Shown: piece by piece, positions 1 to 9,793 of the stretch
How positions within the stretch are numbered: position 1 is the stretch's first letter
Layout: each line of letters begins with the position of its first letter
From: Candidatus Poribacteria bacterium
Lineage (GTDB): Bacteria > Poribacteria > WGA-4E > GCA-2687025
Length of the DNA: 64,000 bases
Direction: 5' to 3'
NCBI GenBank assembly: GCA_018644665.1
Contig: JABGQA010000081.1
Coordinates: 124,001-188,000 of the forward strand
Program-made: the position numbers and the translations under genes
The notes under the pieces: model-generated
Databases searched by the model: none
What the model was told of the DNA's origin: nothing
What the model saw: only the letters and a program-made list of their open reading frames with translations

Positions 1-1
1 C

Positions 2-1165
2 ATGTTCAAGCTGAAGTACAACCTGGGCCCGCTGTTCGTCGAAAAGCCGTGGAGCGCGATGCACGGGGTGCCGTTGCACTTCTACGCGTTCGCCGTGGGC
101 CTGGCGTACCTGATGCCCGTGGATCTGTCGCTGTCGTTCTGGGTGTTCTTCGTGGGGTGGAAGGCACAGCACGTCATCGCCGCGCAGATGGGCTGGCCGC
201 CGAGTGACCCGTGGCACGCCGAGGGACGCGCGGGCGCGTGGCTCGCGCTGGCCCTGATAGCCCTTTGGTCCGGGCGTAGACACCTTGGGCGCGTCGCCTC
301 GACAGTGTTCGGAAGGGGCGCCCGCGACGAAGACGCCGGTCTGTACCGTTTCGCGGCATACGGCCTCGTCGGCTCGGGTCTCTTTACGCTGATATTCGCC
401 CGAGCGGCGGGACTGCAGGTGTGGGCGGGCCTCACGTACTTCGGCATGTACATGGCGTTCTGCATCGCCATGACGAGAATGCGCGCGGAACTCGGCCCGC
501 CAACGCACGAACTCCACAACGTCCGGCCCGACAGGATCATTGTGCTGTTCGCCGGCACGCGCGCGGTCGGCGCGCGCAACCTCACGGTGATGCGCCTCTT
601 CTCCTGGCTCTCCTACGGGTATCGCTGCCACCCTATGCCGCATCAGATGGAGGGCTTCAAGATCGGGCAGCGGTTCGGGACGCGCGACCGTCGTCTGGTC
701 ACCGCGATAATCGTCGCGGGAGTGCTCGGCGCGGTGTTCGGGATCGGCATGCACATCCTCGTCGGCTACCTCTGGCGGCCGATCTACGTGATGGGCGGCC
801 CGTATCGCAAGCTGGGCAGTTGGCTGGCGAGCCCGCAGGATCCGAACCTGTTCCAGTCGGGCCGCGTGCTGTTCGGCGGCGCGGTCACCGTGGGTCTCGC
901 GGTACTGAAGCGGCGGTTCGTGTGGTGGCCGTTCTACCCCGTCGGATACGCCGTGAGCTATGGCTGGGCGATTAGTTGGATGTGGTTCTCGATCTTCCTC
1001 GGCTGGGCGGCGAAGCGGCTCATCCTGTCCCTCAACGGCATCGGCGGTTACCGGCGCGCCATCCCCTTCTTCCTCGGATTGGTGATGGGGCAGTTCGTCG
1101 CGGGCAGCGGTTGGTGCCTCGTGGGCGTCGTCATCCGGCGGATCGTGTACAGCCCCTTCCCCTGA
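2..1165 (+). CDS. DUF6785/DUF6784-type polytopic membrane protein, 5'-truncated
   Basis: This is the C-terminal portion of a large inner-membrane protein of unknown function. It aligns along its whole length with the second half of the complete paralogue at 14774-16714: both share a KPW.AM segment, a TRMRAELGPPTHEL-like motif, a PHQ.E segment and a final G..RR-rich hydrophobic block. The ATG at position 2 falls in the middle of that alignment, so it is an internal methionine and roughly 300 N-terminal residues lie before the window. About eight hydrophobic segments are visible. The conserved PPTHEL motif between membrane spans is the best candidate for a functional site, but no substrate is known for the family. 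A URO-D family gene follows about 107 bp downstream on the same strand. Confidence 0.85.
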   Translation: MFKLKYNLGPLFVEKPWSAMHGVPLHFYAFAVGLAYLMPVDLSLSFWVFFVGWKAQHVIAAQMGWPPSDPWHAEGRAGAWLALALIALWSGRRHLGRVASTVFGRGARDEDAGLYRFAAYGLVGSGLFTLIFARAAGLQVWAGLTYFGMYMAFCIAMTRMRAELGPPTHELHNVRPDRIIVLFAGTRAVGARNLTVMRLFSWLSYGYRCHPMPHQMEGFKIGQRFGTRDRRLVTAIIVAGVLGAVFGIGMHILVGYLWRPIYVMGGPYRKLGSWLASPQDPNLFQSGRVLFGGAVTVGLAVLKRRFVWWPFYPVGYAVSYGWAISWMWFSIFLGWAAKRLILSLNGIGGYRRAIPFFLGLVMGQFVAGSGWCLVGVVIRRIVYSPFP

Positions 1166-1272
1166 GCGCGCGGCGACCCGTCTTCGTGGGCTATGAGTAC
1201 ACGACGGCGCCCGCGCGACGTCCCGGCAAGCTGACAACGACGGCGCACGCCGTATCGGAGGGGAGAAGGCCG

Positions 1273-2349
1273 ATGGACTCACGAGAACGCTTCCACGCTA
1301 CGTTCGATTACGGCGACCCGGATCGCGTCTTCATGTATCCGCAATGGACGTTCGGCGAGACGCGTCAGCGATGGCTGCGCGAGGGCATGCCCGCCGACGT
1401 CCACTTCAACACGTACTTCGGCTACGACCGCATTGAGACGATCCCCATCAACACGGGCCTGATCCCCTCGACCGAATCGACGGTCGTCGAACAGACCGCG
1501 AACTGGCGGATCGTCGAGGACGAATTCGGCGGACGGACCAAGACATGGACCGATCGCGAGATCGGCATGCCGCAATGGATCACCTACCCGGTCCGCGACT
1601 GGGACACGTGGAACCGGTGGAAGGCCCGTCTCGACCCCGACAACCCCACCCGATACCCGGAGTATTGGGAGCAGCTAAAGCGGTCGTATGCGCAGCGCGA
1701 CTTCCCGCTGGGCATAAACGCAGGGTCGTACTACGGGTGGATTCGCAACTGGGTGGGCATGGAGCATCTCGCGCTCTGGTACTACGATCAGCCCGACCTC
1801 GTGCACGACATGGTGAACACGATCGCGGACTTCATCTTGCGCGTGAACCGACGCGCGCTCGACGAGATCCCCGACATCGACCACGCCGTCATGTGGGAAG
1901 ACATGGCGATGAAGCACGGGCCGCTCATATCGCCCACGCTGTTCAAGGAGTTCATGCTCGAACCCATGAAGCGCGTCACGCGCGAGCTGAACGACTACGG
2001 CATCCGTCTCATCATGGTCGACAGCGACGGGAACCTCGACGACCTGCTGCCGCTCTGGCTGGAGGCGAACGTCAACCTCATCTACCCGATCGAGAGAGCC
2101 GCCGGGTGCGACGCGGTCCGCTACCGAGCCGAGCACGGCAAGGAGCTACGGATGTTCGGCGGCATCGACAAGCATGTCTTGCGGGACGGCCGCACCAGAC
2201 AGGACATCGAGAAGGAAGTGCTGGCCGTGGCGCCGTTGGTCGAGGAGGGCGGCTTCTCGCCGTGGGTCGATCATGCCGTGCCGCCGGACGTCCCGTTCGA
2301 GAACTTCACGTACTACATGGCGCTCGTCCGCGAGATATGCGGCGAGTAG
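1273..2349 (+). CDS. URO-D family protein (uroporphyrinogen decarboxylase-like / corrinoid methyltransferase-like)
   Basis: A 358-residue predicted cytoplasmic TIM-barrel protein of the uroporphyrinogen decarboxylase superfamily. The start MDSRERF is followed by a D.P DR segment typical of the family N-terminus; the C-terminal half has the barrel-end pattern LIYPIE, MFGGIDKHVL and VDHAVPPDVPFENF. The open frame continues upstream without homology, so the ATG at 1273 was chosen. True HemE enzymes normally sit with other haem genes; here the neighbours are a membrane protein, a Gfo/Idh oxidoreductase and a secreted hydrolase. The gene more likely belongs to the large side group related to MtaA/CmuA methyl-transfer proteins or to uncharacterised catabolic enzymes. 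The substrate cannot be read from sequence. Confidence 0.85.
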   Translation: MDSRERFHATFDYGDPDRVFMYPQWTFGETRQRWLREGMPADVHFNTYFGYDRIETIPINTGLIPSTESTVVEQTANWRIVEDEFGGRTKTWTDREIGMPQWITYPVRDWDTWNRWKARLDPDNPTRYPEYWEQLKRSYAQRDFPLGINAGSYYGWIRNWVGMEHLALWYYDQPDLVHDMVNTIADFILRVNRRALDEIPDIDHAVMWEDMAMKHGPLISPTLFKEFMLEPMKRVTRELNDYGIRLIMVDSDGNLDDLLPLWLEANVNLIYPIERAAGCDAVRYRAEHGKELRMFGGIDKHVLRDGRTRQDIEKEVLAVAPLVEEGGFSPWVDHAVPPDVPFENFTYYMALVREICGE

Positions 2350-2444
2350 CAGGCGAGGGCACAGCGCTTCCGTCATGACGCCATCGCGCGTACTCTACCG
2401 ACCGACGACACTTGTTGATCGGCGAGCGGCGGGAGAGTTACGCG

Positions 2445-3461
2445 ATGGCAGGGCACACCTACCGGGTCGGAATCGTGGGAGCGGGCGGCATCGCGCGGGC
2501 GCACGGCGCAGCGTGCCGCGCGGTCGATTGCGCGCAACTGGTCGCCGTATGCGACGTGTCCGCGGAGGCCGCGGGCCGCTTCGGCGACGAGTTCGACGTG
2601 CCGAAGCGCTACACGTCCCTCCCCGAGATGCTCGCGTCCGAGGAGTTGGACATCGCCGTCATATGCACCTGGGGCGCGTCGCACGCCGAGGTCGGCATCG
2701 CCATCGCGGAGTCGCGCCGCGTACGCGCGATCCTGTGCGAGAAGCCGTTCACGCTAACCGGTGACGAGGGAGCCCGGTTCGTCGCGGCAGCGAAGGCGAA
2801 TGACACGCTCGTAGCCGAGGCGTACAAGTTCCGGCACCACCCGATGCACCTCAGGGCGAAGGAACTCGTCGACGAGGGAGCCATCGGCGACGTGACGGTC
2901 ATGCGCAGCACGTTCTGCATGGCTGGGAACCCGGCGGATCGTCAACCGGACGCGAACTGGCGATGGAACAGGGCGAAGGGCGGCGGGAGCATCTACGATC
3001 TCGCCTGCTACAACATCCACCACGCGCGCTGGATCGTCGACGCCGACCCCGTCCGCGTCTTCAGTTCCGGGACGTTCGGACCGGAGGTGGATGACGCCAC
3101 CTTCACGCAGCTGCTGTTCCCTGACGACAGCGTGGCGCAGATCAGCGTGGGCTGGACATCGTGGGACGCTCACTACGCGGATATCTGCGGGACCGACGGC
3201 ATGATCCACATCGACCGTGTGTGGAACAACGAGAACTCGCCCACCGCGCTCGAGGTCCGGCGACGCTCCGGCGTGGAGCGGATCGAGTTCGAGCCCGTCT
3301 TCCAGTTCGAAAACCAGTTGCAGCACCTGTGCGACTGCTTGACCACGGGCGCGCCGCACCGCATCTCGCCAGAGAACAGCATCGGACAGATGCGCACGAT
3401 CGACGCGGCGTTCGAGTCCATCCGGACCGGCGAGGCGATCGCCCTGGGCCCCGCGGAATAG
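2445..3461 (+). CDS. Gfo/Idh/MocA family oxidoreductase
   Basis: A 338-residue NAD(P)-dependent sugar or cyclitol dehydrogenase. The N-terminal Rossmann fold shows VGIVGAGGIA at residues 8-17, and the characteristic E-K-P motif has its catalytic Lys near residue 100 (CEKPFTLT). The C-terminal GFO domain follows, with YDLACYNIHHARW, where the conserved D and H of the family lie. The frame can be opened at a TTG at 2412, but the ATG at 2445 has GGGAG at 2431-2435 with good spacing and begins directly before the nucleotide-binding fold. It lies about 95 bp after the URO-D gene and is followed closely by a secreted hydrolase, suggesting a small carbohydrate-related unit. Cytoplasmic; substrate unknown. 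Confidence 0.9.
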   Translation: MAGHTYRVGIVGAGGIARAHGAACRAVDCAQLVAVCDVSAEAAGRFGDEFDVPKRYTSLPEMLASEELDIAVICTWGASHAEVGIAIAESRRVRAILCEKPFTLTGDEGARFVAAAKANDTLVAEAYKFRHHPMHLRAKELVDEGAIGDVTVMRSTFCMAGNPADRQPDANWRWNRAKGGGSIYDLACYNIHHARWIVDADPVRVFSSGTFGPEVDDATFTQLLFPDDSVAQISVGWTSWDAHYADICGTDGMIHIDRVWNNENSPTALEVRRRSGVERIEFEPVFQFENQLQHLCDCLTTGAPHRISPENSIGQMRTIDAAFESIRTGEAIALGPAE

Positions 3462-3495
3462 ACCCGCGCCACAACCCACGTTGGAGCAACGCCAC

Positions 3496-4206
3496 ATGAT
3501 CCTGTCGAGCGCGGCGCTAGCGGCGCCCCTGTTGGCCGCGGCGCCCGGGGGTGTCCAGGAGGCGCGCGTCTTCGAGGGTGAGATCACGAAGATCGCGAGA
3601 CTCGAATACCTCCTCCATTTGCCCGCCGACTACGACGCCGACGGCGATGCCTCTCCGCTGATTCTGTTCCTACACGGGGCGGGAGAGCGTGGCGACGACC
3701 TCGAGAAGGTGAAGGTGCACGGTATCGCCAAGATCGCAGAGGCGCAGGCCGACTTCCCCTTCATCGCTGTGTCCCCGCAGTGTCCAACGCGGTCGTGGTG
3801 GACGGGCGAGGTGGAAGCGCTCGAGGCGCTGTTGGCCGAAGTCATCGAGACGCACAACGTCGACGAGAGTCGCGTCTATCTCACGGGTCTCAGCATGGGC
3901 GGCTTCGGGTCGTGGGCTCTTGCCATCCGCAATCCGAGCCTGTTCGCGGCCATAGCCCCGGTATGCGGAGGGGGCGAGCCCGAGAAGGTCGCGGCGATTA
4001 AGGACCTTCCGGTGTGGAACTTCCACGGCGCGAAGGACACCGTGGTCGAGCCCGAGCGGTCTCAGACGATGGTCGATGCCCTCGAAGCGGCGGGCGGCGA
4101 CGTGAAGTACACCCTACATCCCGAAGCGAACCACGACTCTTGGACCGTCACGTACGACAATCCCGAACTGTACGAGTGGTTCCTGAGTCACCGAAACGTG
4201 TACTGA
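3496..4206 (+). CDS. Secreted alpha/beta-hydrolase (esterase or peptidase-like)
   Basis: A 236-residue exported serine hydrolase of the phospholipase/carboxylesterase-like group. A short hydrophobic leader (about residues 2-17) suggests export. The catalytic triad is readable: nucleophile Ser133 in GLSMGGFG, Asp181 in GAKDTVV and His213 in ANHDSW; an oxyanion-type LFLHGAGE lies near the start of the fold. An in-frame TTG at 3481 is possible, but the ATG at 3496 gives a cleaner signal peptide and has GGAG at 3483-3486. It follows the Gfo/Idh gene by 34 bp. Proteins of this type often remove acetyl or feruloyl groups from plant or algal polysaccharides; that specific role is inference. Confidence 0.85.
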   Translation: MILSSAALAAPLLAAAPGGVQEARVFEGEITKIARLEYLLHLPADYDADGDASPLILFLHGAGERGDDLEKVKVHGIAKIAEAQADFPFIAVSPQCPTRSWWTGEVEALEALLAEVIETHNVDESRVYLTGLSMGGFGSWALAIRNPSLFAAIAPVCGGGEPEKVAAIKDLPVWNFHGAKDTVVEPERSQTMVDALEAAGGDVKYTLHPEANHDSWTVTYDNPELYEWFLSHRNVY

Positions 4207-4242
4207 GCGGGCGTCTGCGCGGCCCAGCGATGCCATGACTCA

Positions 4243-4671
4243 TCACGACGGCGGCAGTTGGGCGATCCCGGCCCAGAACTCCACGACGCGGCGCACCGCC
4301 TGTGTGAACTCGTCGAGGTCGATTGGCTTGACGACATAGGCGTTTGCGCCGCCGTCGTAGGCCGTGGCCACGTCGCGGATCTCGTCGGAGGTCGTCAACA
4401 CGACGACCGGAATCCGCTTCAGATCCGGGTCCGCTTTGATCTCCTCGAGCACCTGGAAGCCGTTCTTCCGAGGCAGGTTGAGGTCGAGCAGGATCAGGTC
4501 GGGGTTGCCCTCGCCGGGGCGGCCGTCTGCGGGGCGCAGCTTGGCCAGCGCCTCGACGCCGTCCTCCGCGACGGTGAGTTCCGTCTCGACATCGGCGTCG
4601 GCCAAGGCCTCCTGCGTGAGGTCGACGTCGTCTGGGTTGTCCTCGACAAGTAGAACTCGTAGCGCGCTCAT
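4243..4671 (-). CDS. Single-domain response regulator (CheY/Rcp1-like)
   Basis: A 142-residue stand-alone receiver domain. The acidic pocket (E10 D11), phospho-acceptor Asp63 in LLDLNLP, the conserved Thr in VLTTSD and Lys115 in VVKPID are all present. The long insertion between beta-2 and the phospho-Asp strand, and the NLPRKNG.. VLEEIK pattern, are typical of the Rcp1-like regulators that pair with phytochrome-like or hybrid kinases. There is no output domain, so it probably works by protein contact or as a phosphate relay. It is the last gene of the reverse signalling operon and lies 40 bp after the REC-histidine kinase, its most likely partner. Confidence 0.93.
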   Translation of the reverse strand: MSALRVLLVEDNPDDVDLTQEALADADVETELTVAEDGVEALAKLRPADGRPGEGNPDLILLDLNLPRKNGFQVLEEIKADPDLKRIPVVVLTTSDEIRDVATAYDGGANAYVVKPIDLDEFTQAVRRVVEFWAGIAQLPPS

Positions 4672-4711
4672 TGGTCTATGCCTCTTCTCGTGCGTCCTCG
4701 TCCCGCCCAGC

Positions 4712-5824
4712 CTACGGGCGAGGGATGGTGAACCGGAACGTCGCGCCCTCGCCGGGATCTGACTCCACCCAGATACGTCCGCCGTGGCGCTGTACTATTT
4801 TGCGGCAAATCGCGAGGCCGATGCCCGTCCCATCGTAACTCCCACGGCCGTGCAGACGCTGGAATATCTCGAAGATCTGCTCTGCGTACTCGGGCTCGAG
4901 GCCGATGCCGTTGTCGGCCACCGCGAAGGCCCACGCGCCGTCCTGCTGCTCCGCCGACACGTGCACTCTCGGGGCCTCCTCGCCCGCGAACTTGACCGCG
5001 TTGCCGATCAGGTTCTGCAGAAGCTGCGCCAGCTGCCCTTCGTCGGCGAGAATCCGGGGGAGGGCATCGCGAGTGACTTCCGCGCCGACCTCGTCGATCC
5101 GGGCCGACAGGTCGGACACGGCGCCGTCCACGACCGCCCCAACATCGGCCAGCGTGAACATCTCGCCCCGTGAGCCCACGCGGGCGTAGTCCAGCAGCGA
5201 CAGGATCAGCGCCTGCATCCGCTTCGTGCCTTCGACCGCGCGCCCGATGTAGCGGACGCCGTTCTCGTCGAGCGCGTCCGAATACCGCTTCTCCAACATC
5301 TGGACGTATCGCGTCACCGAGCGTAGCGGCTCTTGCAGGTCATGGGAAGCGACGAAAGCGAACCGTTCCAGGTCTGCGTTCGACTCCGTGAGCTGCGCGT
5401 TCAGCGACCGCGTCTGGTCGTACAGGAGCCTCACCTCGAGAAGGCCGCGTATGCGCAGCATGGCCTCCATGAGGTCGAACGGCTTCGTCAGGAAGTCGCG
5501 CGCCCCGGCGCGCAGCGCTCGGTAGCGAACCTCTCGGTCCTGGTACGCCGTCAGGACGAGCACCGGCAGATAGGCGTCGTCGCCGTCGATTGCACGCAAA
5601 CGCTCCATCACCTGGAAGCCGTCCAGGTGCGGCATGTTAAGGTCCAGCGCGACCAGGTGCGGACGCCACTCCCGGTACAGGTCCTCGACGCGACGCGGAT
5701 CGGTCAGGCTGCGGACGTTGCGGTACCCCTCGTCGGACAGCATCTCCTCGAGCAGTTCGACGTTGGCGGGCTCGTCGTCCACAATCAGAAGCTTCGCGTC
5801 AAGGATGGCTTCGTCGGCGATCAA
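4712..5824 (-). CDS. Response regulator-histidine kinase fusion (REC-HisKA-HATPase)
   Basis: A 370-residue soluble kinase. Order: receiver domain (about residues 10-130, phospho-acceptor Asp61 in ALDLNMPH), short coiled coil, HisKA with His161 in FVASHDLQEPLRSV, then HATPase with the N box NLIGNAVKF, the G1 box DNGIGL and the G2 box GTGIGLAICRKI. The SHDLQEPLR H box is the form seen in bacteriophytochrome-like kinases that signal to Rcp1-type regulators, which fits the single-domain regulator downstream. There is no membrane segment, so it is likely fed by the upstream CHASE3 hybrid kinase through the receiver. The start is TTG at 5824, preceded by GGAAG at good spacing; I see no better start. 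Confidence 0.93.
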   Translation of the reverse strand: MIADEAILDAKLLIVDDEPANVELLEEMLSDEGYRNVRSLTDPRRVEDLYREWRPHLVALDLNMPHLDGFQVMERLRAIDGDDAYLPVLVLTAYQDREVRYRALRAGARDFLTKPFDLMEAMLRIRGLLEVRLLYDQTRSLNAQLTESNADLERFAFVASHDLQEPLRSVTRYVQMLEKRYSDALDENGVRYIGRAVEGTKRMQALILSLLDYARVGSRGEMFTLADVGAVVDGAVSDLSARIDEVGAEVTRDALPRILADEGQLAQLLQNLIGNAVKFAGEEAPRVHVSAEQQDGAWAFAVADNGIGLEPEYAEQIFEIFQRLHGRGSYDGTGIGLAICRKIVQRHGGRIWVESDPGEGATFRFTIPRP

Positions 5825-5869
5825 TAGGCTTCCTTCAGGTCAACTCGCTATGCCGTCGCGGTCCGGGAA

Positions 5870-7252
5870 TCAGGTGAGGATCATGCCCGCCTTCGTGGCG
5901 TCGAACCCGTCGGGGAACACCGTCCCCTTGTCGTACCGTGCGCGTCGGAACCACGCTCCCGACAGGTCCGCGCCCTCGAGGTTCGTTCGGCAGAGGTTCG
6001 CCTCGGTCAGGTCGGCCCATCTCAGGTTGGCCCTGCTCAGGTTCGCATCCATGAGACTCGCGCTATCCAGCACCGCCCCCTTCATGGTAGCGCCGGACAG
6101 GTTCGCGGCATCCAGCAAGGCGAACCGCAGGAGCGCCGCCGTCAGGTCCGCGCTTCGCATGTCGACGCCGTCCAGGTACGCGTCGCTGAAGTCGGCGCCG
6201 GTGAGGTCGGCCTTGCTGAACTGCGCGCTCGCGAGGGACACGCCACGCATGTTCACCCATCGCAGCTCGCGTCCCGCGAAGGAGAACTTCGGATGGATGG
6301 CGAACACGCCGCTCGCCTTGAGGTCGAACCCCTCGGGGAACCTCGTTCGCGTGTCGACGATCGCCCCTCGCAGGCGGGCGCCGTCGAGCTGGGCGTCGCG
6401 CAGGTTGGCGTGCTGTAGGTACGCGCCACGCAGGTCCGCCTTGCGCAGGTCCGCCCGAGATAGGTCCCGCCCGTGCAGATCGAAGCCCTTCAGGTTCGCG
6501 GACGTGAGGTCCGCGGTAGGCCCGATCTGTGTCGCGCCCTCGGCGACCGGGTCGACCCGGCGGGGGAAGTGCGTGTCGGCGTCGTAAAGCGCTCCGTGCA
6601 GGTCGGCCCCCTGCAGGTCGACTTGCCGCAGGTCCGACCCGCACAGGTCCGCCCCTCTCAGGTTGGCGCGCAGGAACACCGCCCCGTGGAGCACCGCGTC
6701 TCGTAGGCGTGCGTTCTCCAGGTTGGCCTGACGCATCGCGGCGTTCTCGAGGTTCGCGTCGCTCAGCCGGGCCCCGGTCATGTCGGCGCCGCGCAACACT
6801 GCCCCGGTGAGCCTCGCCCCGTCGAGGTGCGCGTCGTTCAGGAGCGCGTCCGCGAGATCAGCGTCGCGTAGGTCGGTCATCTGCAGGTTGGCGTCTCGGA
6901 GATCAGCGCCGCGGAGAGATGCGTGGCGCAGGATCGCGCCGGGCGCCAGCGTCCTGGGCGCCATCGCGTCGTCTAGGTCGGCGCGCTGCAGGTTGGCCCC
7001 GTGGAGGTACGCGTCTGCGAGATCGGCGCCCTGGAGAACCGCGCCGGTAAGGTTGGAGCGAGACAGGTCCGCGTCCGTGAGGCGCGCGGAGCCGAACCGA
7101 GCCCCCGCGAGGTTCGCTCCCGCGAGGATCGCCCCTTCCAGGTCGCTCCCGTGGAAGTTCGCCCCGCCGAGATCGCGGCGCGTGAGGTCGACGCCCGCCA
7201 GGTCACCGTCCGAGAGGTCCGCTCCCGGCCCGAAATCCGCGTTCTGCATCAT
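5870..7252 (-). CDS. Pentapeptide-repeat protein (first of two)
   Basis: A 460-residue protein made almost entirely of A(D/N)LxxA pentapeptide repeats, which form a right-handed quadrilateral beta-helix. The repeats are broken into blocks by short linkers of the form TxFPxxxD...G (near residues 220, 305 and 445). A similar linker ends the second pentapeptide protein at 10990-12327. There is no signal peptide or membrane segment, so it is presumably cytoplasmic. It sits inside a two-component operon, between the CHASE3 hybrid kinase (96 bp upstream) and the REC-kinase (45 bp downstream). Such proteins are known as DNA mimics or scaffolds in some bacteria; a scaffold role for the phosphorelay here is inference. 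The ribosome site is weak, and a second ATG directly follows the first. Confidence 0.9.
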   Translation of the reverse strand: MMQNADFGPGADLSDGDLAGVDLTRRDLGGANFHGSDLEGAILAGANLAGARFGSARLTDADLSRSNLTGAVLQGADLADAYLHGANLQRADLDDAMAPRTLAPGAILRHASLRGADLRDANLQMTDLRDADLADALLNDAHLDGARLTGAVLRGADMTGARLSDANLENAAMRQANLENARLRDAVLHGAVFLRANLRGADLCGSDLRQVDLQGADLHGALYDADTHFPRRVDPVAEGATQIGPTADLTSANLKGFDLHGRDLSRADLRKADLRGAYLQHANLRDAQLDGARLRGAIVDTRTRFPEGFDLKASGVFAIHPKFSFAGRELRWVNMRGVSLASAQFSKADLTGADFSDAYLDGVDMRSADLTAALLRFALLDAANLSGATMKGAVLDSASLMDANLSRANLRWADLTEANLCRTNLEGADLSGAWFRRARYDKGTVFPDGFDATKAGMILT

Positions 7253-7348
7253 GTCACCGTTCTCGCCCGGGCGAGGCGCAGCCGCCGGCCGCGTCTCGCA
7301 GTGGGTCGACGCCGGGCGTGCATCCCGCGCGGCCGACGGTTCGTGTCG

Positions 7349-9517
7349 TCAAGCATCTCGCCCACTCCCGGCGTCGGCCGTCGCTCCCGGGGTGAGGAAC
7401 GTGTCGATCGCGTCTATGAAGGTGGGCACATCGATAGGTTTGGTGAGGTACCGCGCGAAACCGGCCGCCAACCCGCGCTTGACCTCGCCGGGCATCGCAT
7501 CCGCGGTGAGAGCGAGTACGGGAATATCGCGCGTTTCCTCCCACGTCAACAGCGTCTCCAGCGCCTCATAGCCGTCCATCCCCGGCAGATGGATGTCGAG
7601 CAGAATCAGATCAGGGCGATGGGCGTGCGCAAGCTCCAGGCCGAGGCGCGCGTGCGGCGCGGACATCAGCGTGATGTCGGAACGCTCGGACAGGATTTCC
7701 CCCACGAGCTGAAGGTTCGCAGGGTTGTCCTCGACGTAGAGGACGACGTACTCGGCCCCGCCATCAGCCGCGGGCGCCGCCGCGTCCGTGTCGGCGCCGG
7801 CTGCCGGTTGCTCCGCGTTGGCGCCAGGCGCGTTGGCCGCTGCGGGCAGATCCACGTAGAAGCAGCTGCCTTCCGCGGATGTCGTCTCGATTCCGACGGA
7901 CCCGCTCATCGCTTCCATGAGCCCCTTTACGAGCGCCAGGCCGATCCCCGTGCCTTCGACGTCCGTCGTCTCCGCCCCGAGCCGCGAGAACGGCTCGAAC
8001 AGTTCGTCGAGACGCTCGGTGGGAATGCCCGGCCCTGTGTCAGAGACGCGGACGCGCACATGTCCGTCGGCGCCGTCGGCCCACGTGACCGAGACCGTGC
8101 CACCCTCGCGGTTGTACTTGACCGCGTTGGACAGGAGGTTCAACAAGACCTGCCGCAGACGCGTCCTGTCGGCGACGACGTCTCGCGGCGGACGGTCAGC
8201 CATCCCGGTCAGTGTGATGTCCCGGTCGTCCGCCAACGGCCGTATCGTCTCGACGGTCTCGGCCACCAACGCGCCGAGACCCACCGATTCGGTCGAGAGC
8301 GAGAGCCGGCCGGTTTCGACGCGCGCGAGGTCGAGCACTTCGTTGATCAGTTCGAGCAAGTGACTCCCGCCCCGCAGGATGCGGCTCACCCGGTTCCGCT
8401 GGGAGTCGGTGAGCGTCGCGTCCATGTCGAGCAACTGGGCGAAACCAAGGATGGAGTTCATCGGCGTGCGCAGCTCGTGGCTCATGCGCGACAGGAACTC
8501 GGACTTGGCCTGATTCGCGCGCTCGGCCTCTTCCTTAGCGCTCTGCAGTTCCACGGTTCGCTGTGCGACCTGCTCTTCCAGCGTGTGCGCGTGCGCCTCG
8601 ACCTGCTCGTACAGCTCCCGGCGCTGTCCGTCCAGCGCCGCGAGATCCGACACCATGCGCGCCAGCGCGTGGCCGACGGCGTCCTTGTCCGACTGCGGCT
8701 CGACGCGCACGGTGAGGTCGCCCGCAGCGATTTTCCCGGCGACATCGGCCGTCCCGCGCAGCGACAGGACCATTTGCGCGAAGCTCTGGGCCAGAGCGCC
8801 GATCTCGTCCTTGCGACCGACGAGGGGCACATCGAAGGTTAGGTCACCCTCGGCAATTCGCCGTGAGCCGACGGACATCTGGCGCAATGGGCCGGAGATG
8901 GACCGCGTGATGATGACGGTCATGCCGGCTAGCAGCAGCAGCGCGGCCACGGAACTCACCGCGATGACATCCTGCGCTCTGCGAGCTGCGCCCTGCGACC
9001 CCGATTCGCGTGCGAGAAGCCGGTCCTGCTCGGTGGCCACCATCTCCACGATGGCCGAGCGAGCGGCGTTCATGGCCTCCATGCCGTCGCGGCCCGCGAG
9101 AAGGCGCGACGCCTCGGCCAGGCCTTCCGCATCCCGCACGGCGTGGGTGCGCTCGAGGGACGTGAACACGGCGTCGAGCGTGGCCACAAACGCCTCGAGT
9201 CGTTGTGGCAGCGTGGCGTCGCGCCGCGTCAGGCGTATGAGCCGCTTTAGAGTCTCGTGACTCTCGCGGCGGTTCGCCTGGTATTCCTTGACGTAGTAGA
9301 TGTCGCCTGCGATCAGATACCCGCGACTCGCCGTCTCGGCGAAGTGCAGTTCGTACAGGAGGTGGTTTAGCTCGTGGAGCACCTTGCGGCTGTGGAGGGT
9401 CCGCTCCGAGGAGGCGATGAGCGTACCGGTACTTCGATACGCGGCAAAGCCAATGACGACCAGCGCCAGTAGCGCCAGCCCGTAGCCTGCGGCGATTTTG
9501 GTCCCAACGGACCGCAT
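7349..9517 (-). CDS. CHASE3 hybrid sensor histidine kinase / response regulator
   Basis: A 722-residue inner-membrane sensor. Order: TM1 (about residues 8-27), periplasmic CHASE3-like helical domain (the [11 protein letters not shown] and YQANRRE patterns are typical), TM2 (about 182-204), HAMP region(s) to about 300, coiled coil, HisKA with His347 in [10 protein letters not shown], HATPase (N box [11 protein letters not shown]2 [11 protein letters not shown]), an alanine-rich linker, then a C-terminal receiver with phospho-acceptor Asp641 ([11 protein letters not shown]). The start at 9517 was chosen because GGAGGGAGG lies immediately upstream and the frame's earlier codons add nothing. It heads a four-gene reverse signalling operon and is divergent from an orphan periplasmic binding protein that may present its ligand. 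Confidence 0.93.
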   Translation of the reverse strand: MRSVGTKIAAGYGLALLALVVIGFAAYRSTGTLIASSERTLHSRKVLHELNHLLYELHFAETASRGYLIAGDIYYVKEYQANRRESHETLKRLIRLTRRDATLPQRLEAFVATLDAVFTSLERTHAVRDAEGLAEASRLLAGRDGMEAMNAARSAIVEMVATEQDRLLARESGSQGAARRAQDVIAVSSVAALLLLAGMTVIITRSISGPLRQMSVGSRRIAEGDLTFDVPLVGRKDEIGALAQSFAQMVLSLRGTADVAGKIAAGDLTVRVEPQSDKDAVGHALARMVSDLAALDGQRRELYEQVEAHAHTLEEQVAQRTVELQSAKEEAERANQAKSEFLSRMSHELRTPMNSILGFAQLLDMDATLTDSQRNRVSRILRGGSHLLELINEVLDLARVETGRLSLSTESVGLGALVAETVETIRPLADDRDITLTGMADRPPRDVVADRTRLRQVLLNLLSNAVKYNREGGTVSVTWADGADGHVRVRVSDTGPGIPTERLDELFEPFSRLGAETTDVEGTGIGLALVKGLMEAMSGSVGIETTSAEGSCFYVDLPAAANAPGANAEQPAAGADTDAAAPAADGGAEYVVLYVEDNPANLQLVGEILSERSDITLMSAPHARLGLELAHAHRPDLILLDIHLPGMDGYEALETLLTWEETRDIPVLALTADAMPGEVKRGLAAGFARYLTKPIDVPTFIDAIDTFLTPGATADAGSGRDA

Positions 9518-9612
9518 CACGCCTCCCTCCGAAGTACGCACGGCGGGCGGGGGATTGAATATGAACGGGTTGAACTAAGGCCACCGCTCCCGCCGGGGCC
9601 GTGATGGGTCTC

Positions 9613-9640
9613 AGTATAGCCATCGGTGGGGCCGTGACAA
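9613..9640 (-). promoter_or_regulatory. Predicted sigma-70 promoter of the CHASE3 kinase operon
   Basis: On the reverse strand a -35-like TTGTCA (complement of 9635-9640) and a -10 TATACT (complement of 9613-9618) are separated by 16 bp. The leader to the ATG at 9517 would be about 90 nt. Pattern match only; no transcript data. Confidence 0.5.
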
Positions 9641-9676
9641 TGCCGGGGCGCCCGAGGCGGTCGCGGGTACCCTTCG

Positions 9677-9705
9677 TTGGACGGGGGTCACGTTGCGAGT
9701 ATGCT
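9677..9705 (+). promoter_or_regulatory. Predicted sigma-70 promoter of the orphan binding protein
   Basis: TTGGAC at 9677-9682 and TATGCT at 9700-9705 are spaced by exactly 17 bp, about 90 nt before the ATG at 9794. Together with the reverse promoter at 9613-9640 this makes a divergent control region of under 100 bp, so the two units could be co-regulated. Pattern match only. Confidence 0.5.
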
Positions 9706-9793
9706 CTTCGCACGACGAACACGAACGCGCGGAGCGCACGCCGCCGCAGCGCGCATACCCCGAACTCGACCTACAAGGCAGGAGGGCTACGGC

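Noticed and set aside
1273..2349. Calling the URO-D gene hemE
   Set aside because: No other haem genes are nearby and the context is catabolic; the superfamily contains many non-HemE members.
7001..8842. A 613-residue forward frame over the pentapeptide and CHASE3 kinase genes
   Set aside because: Its Arg/Val-rich sequence changes character exactly where the reverse genes change, and the reverse frames carry clear family motifs.
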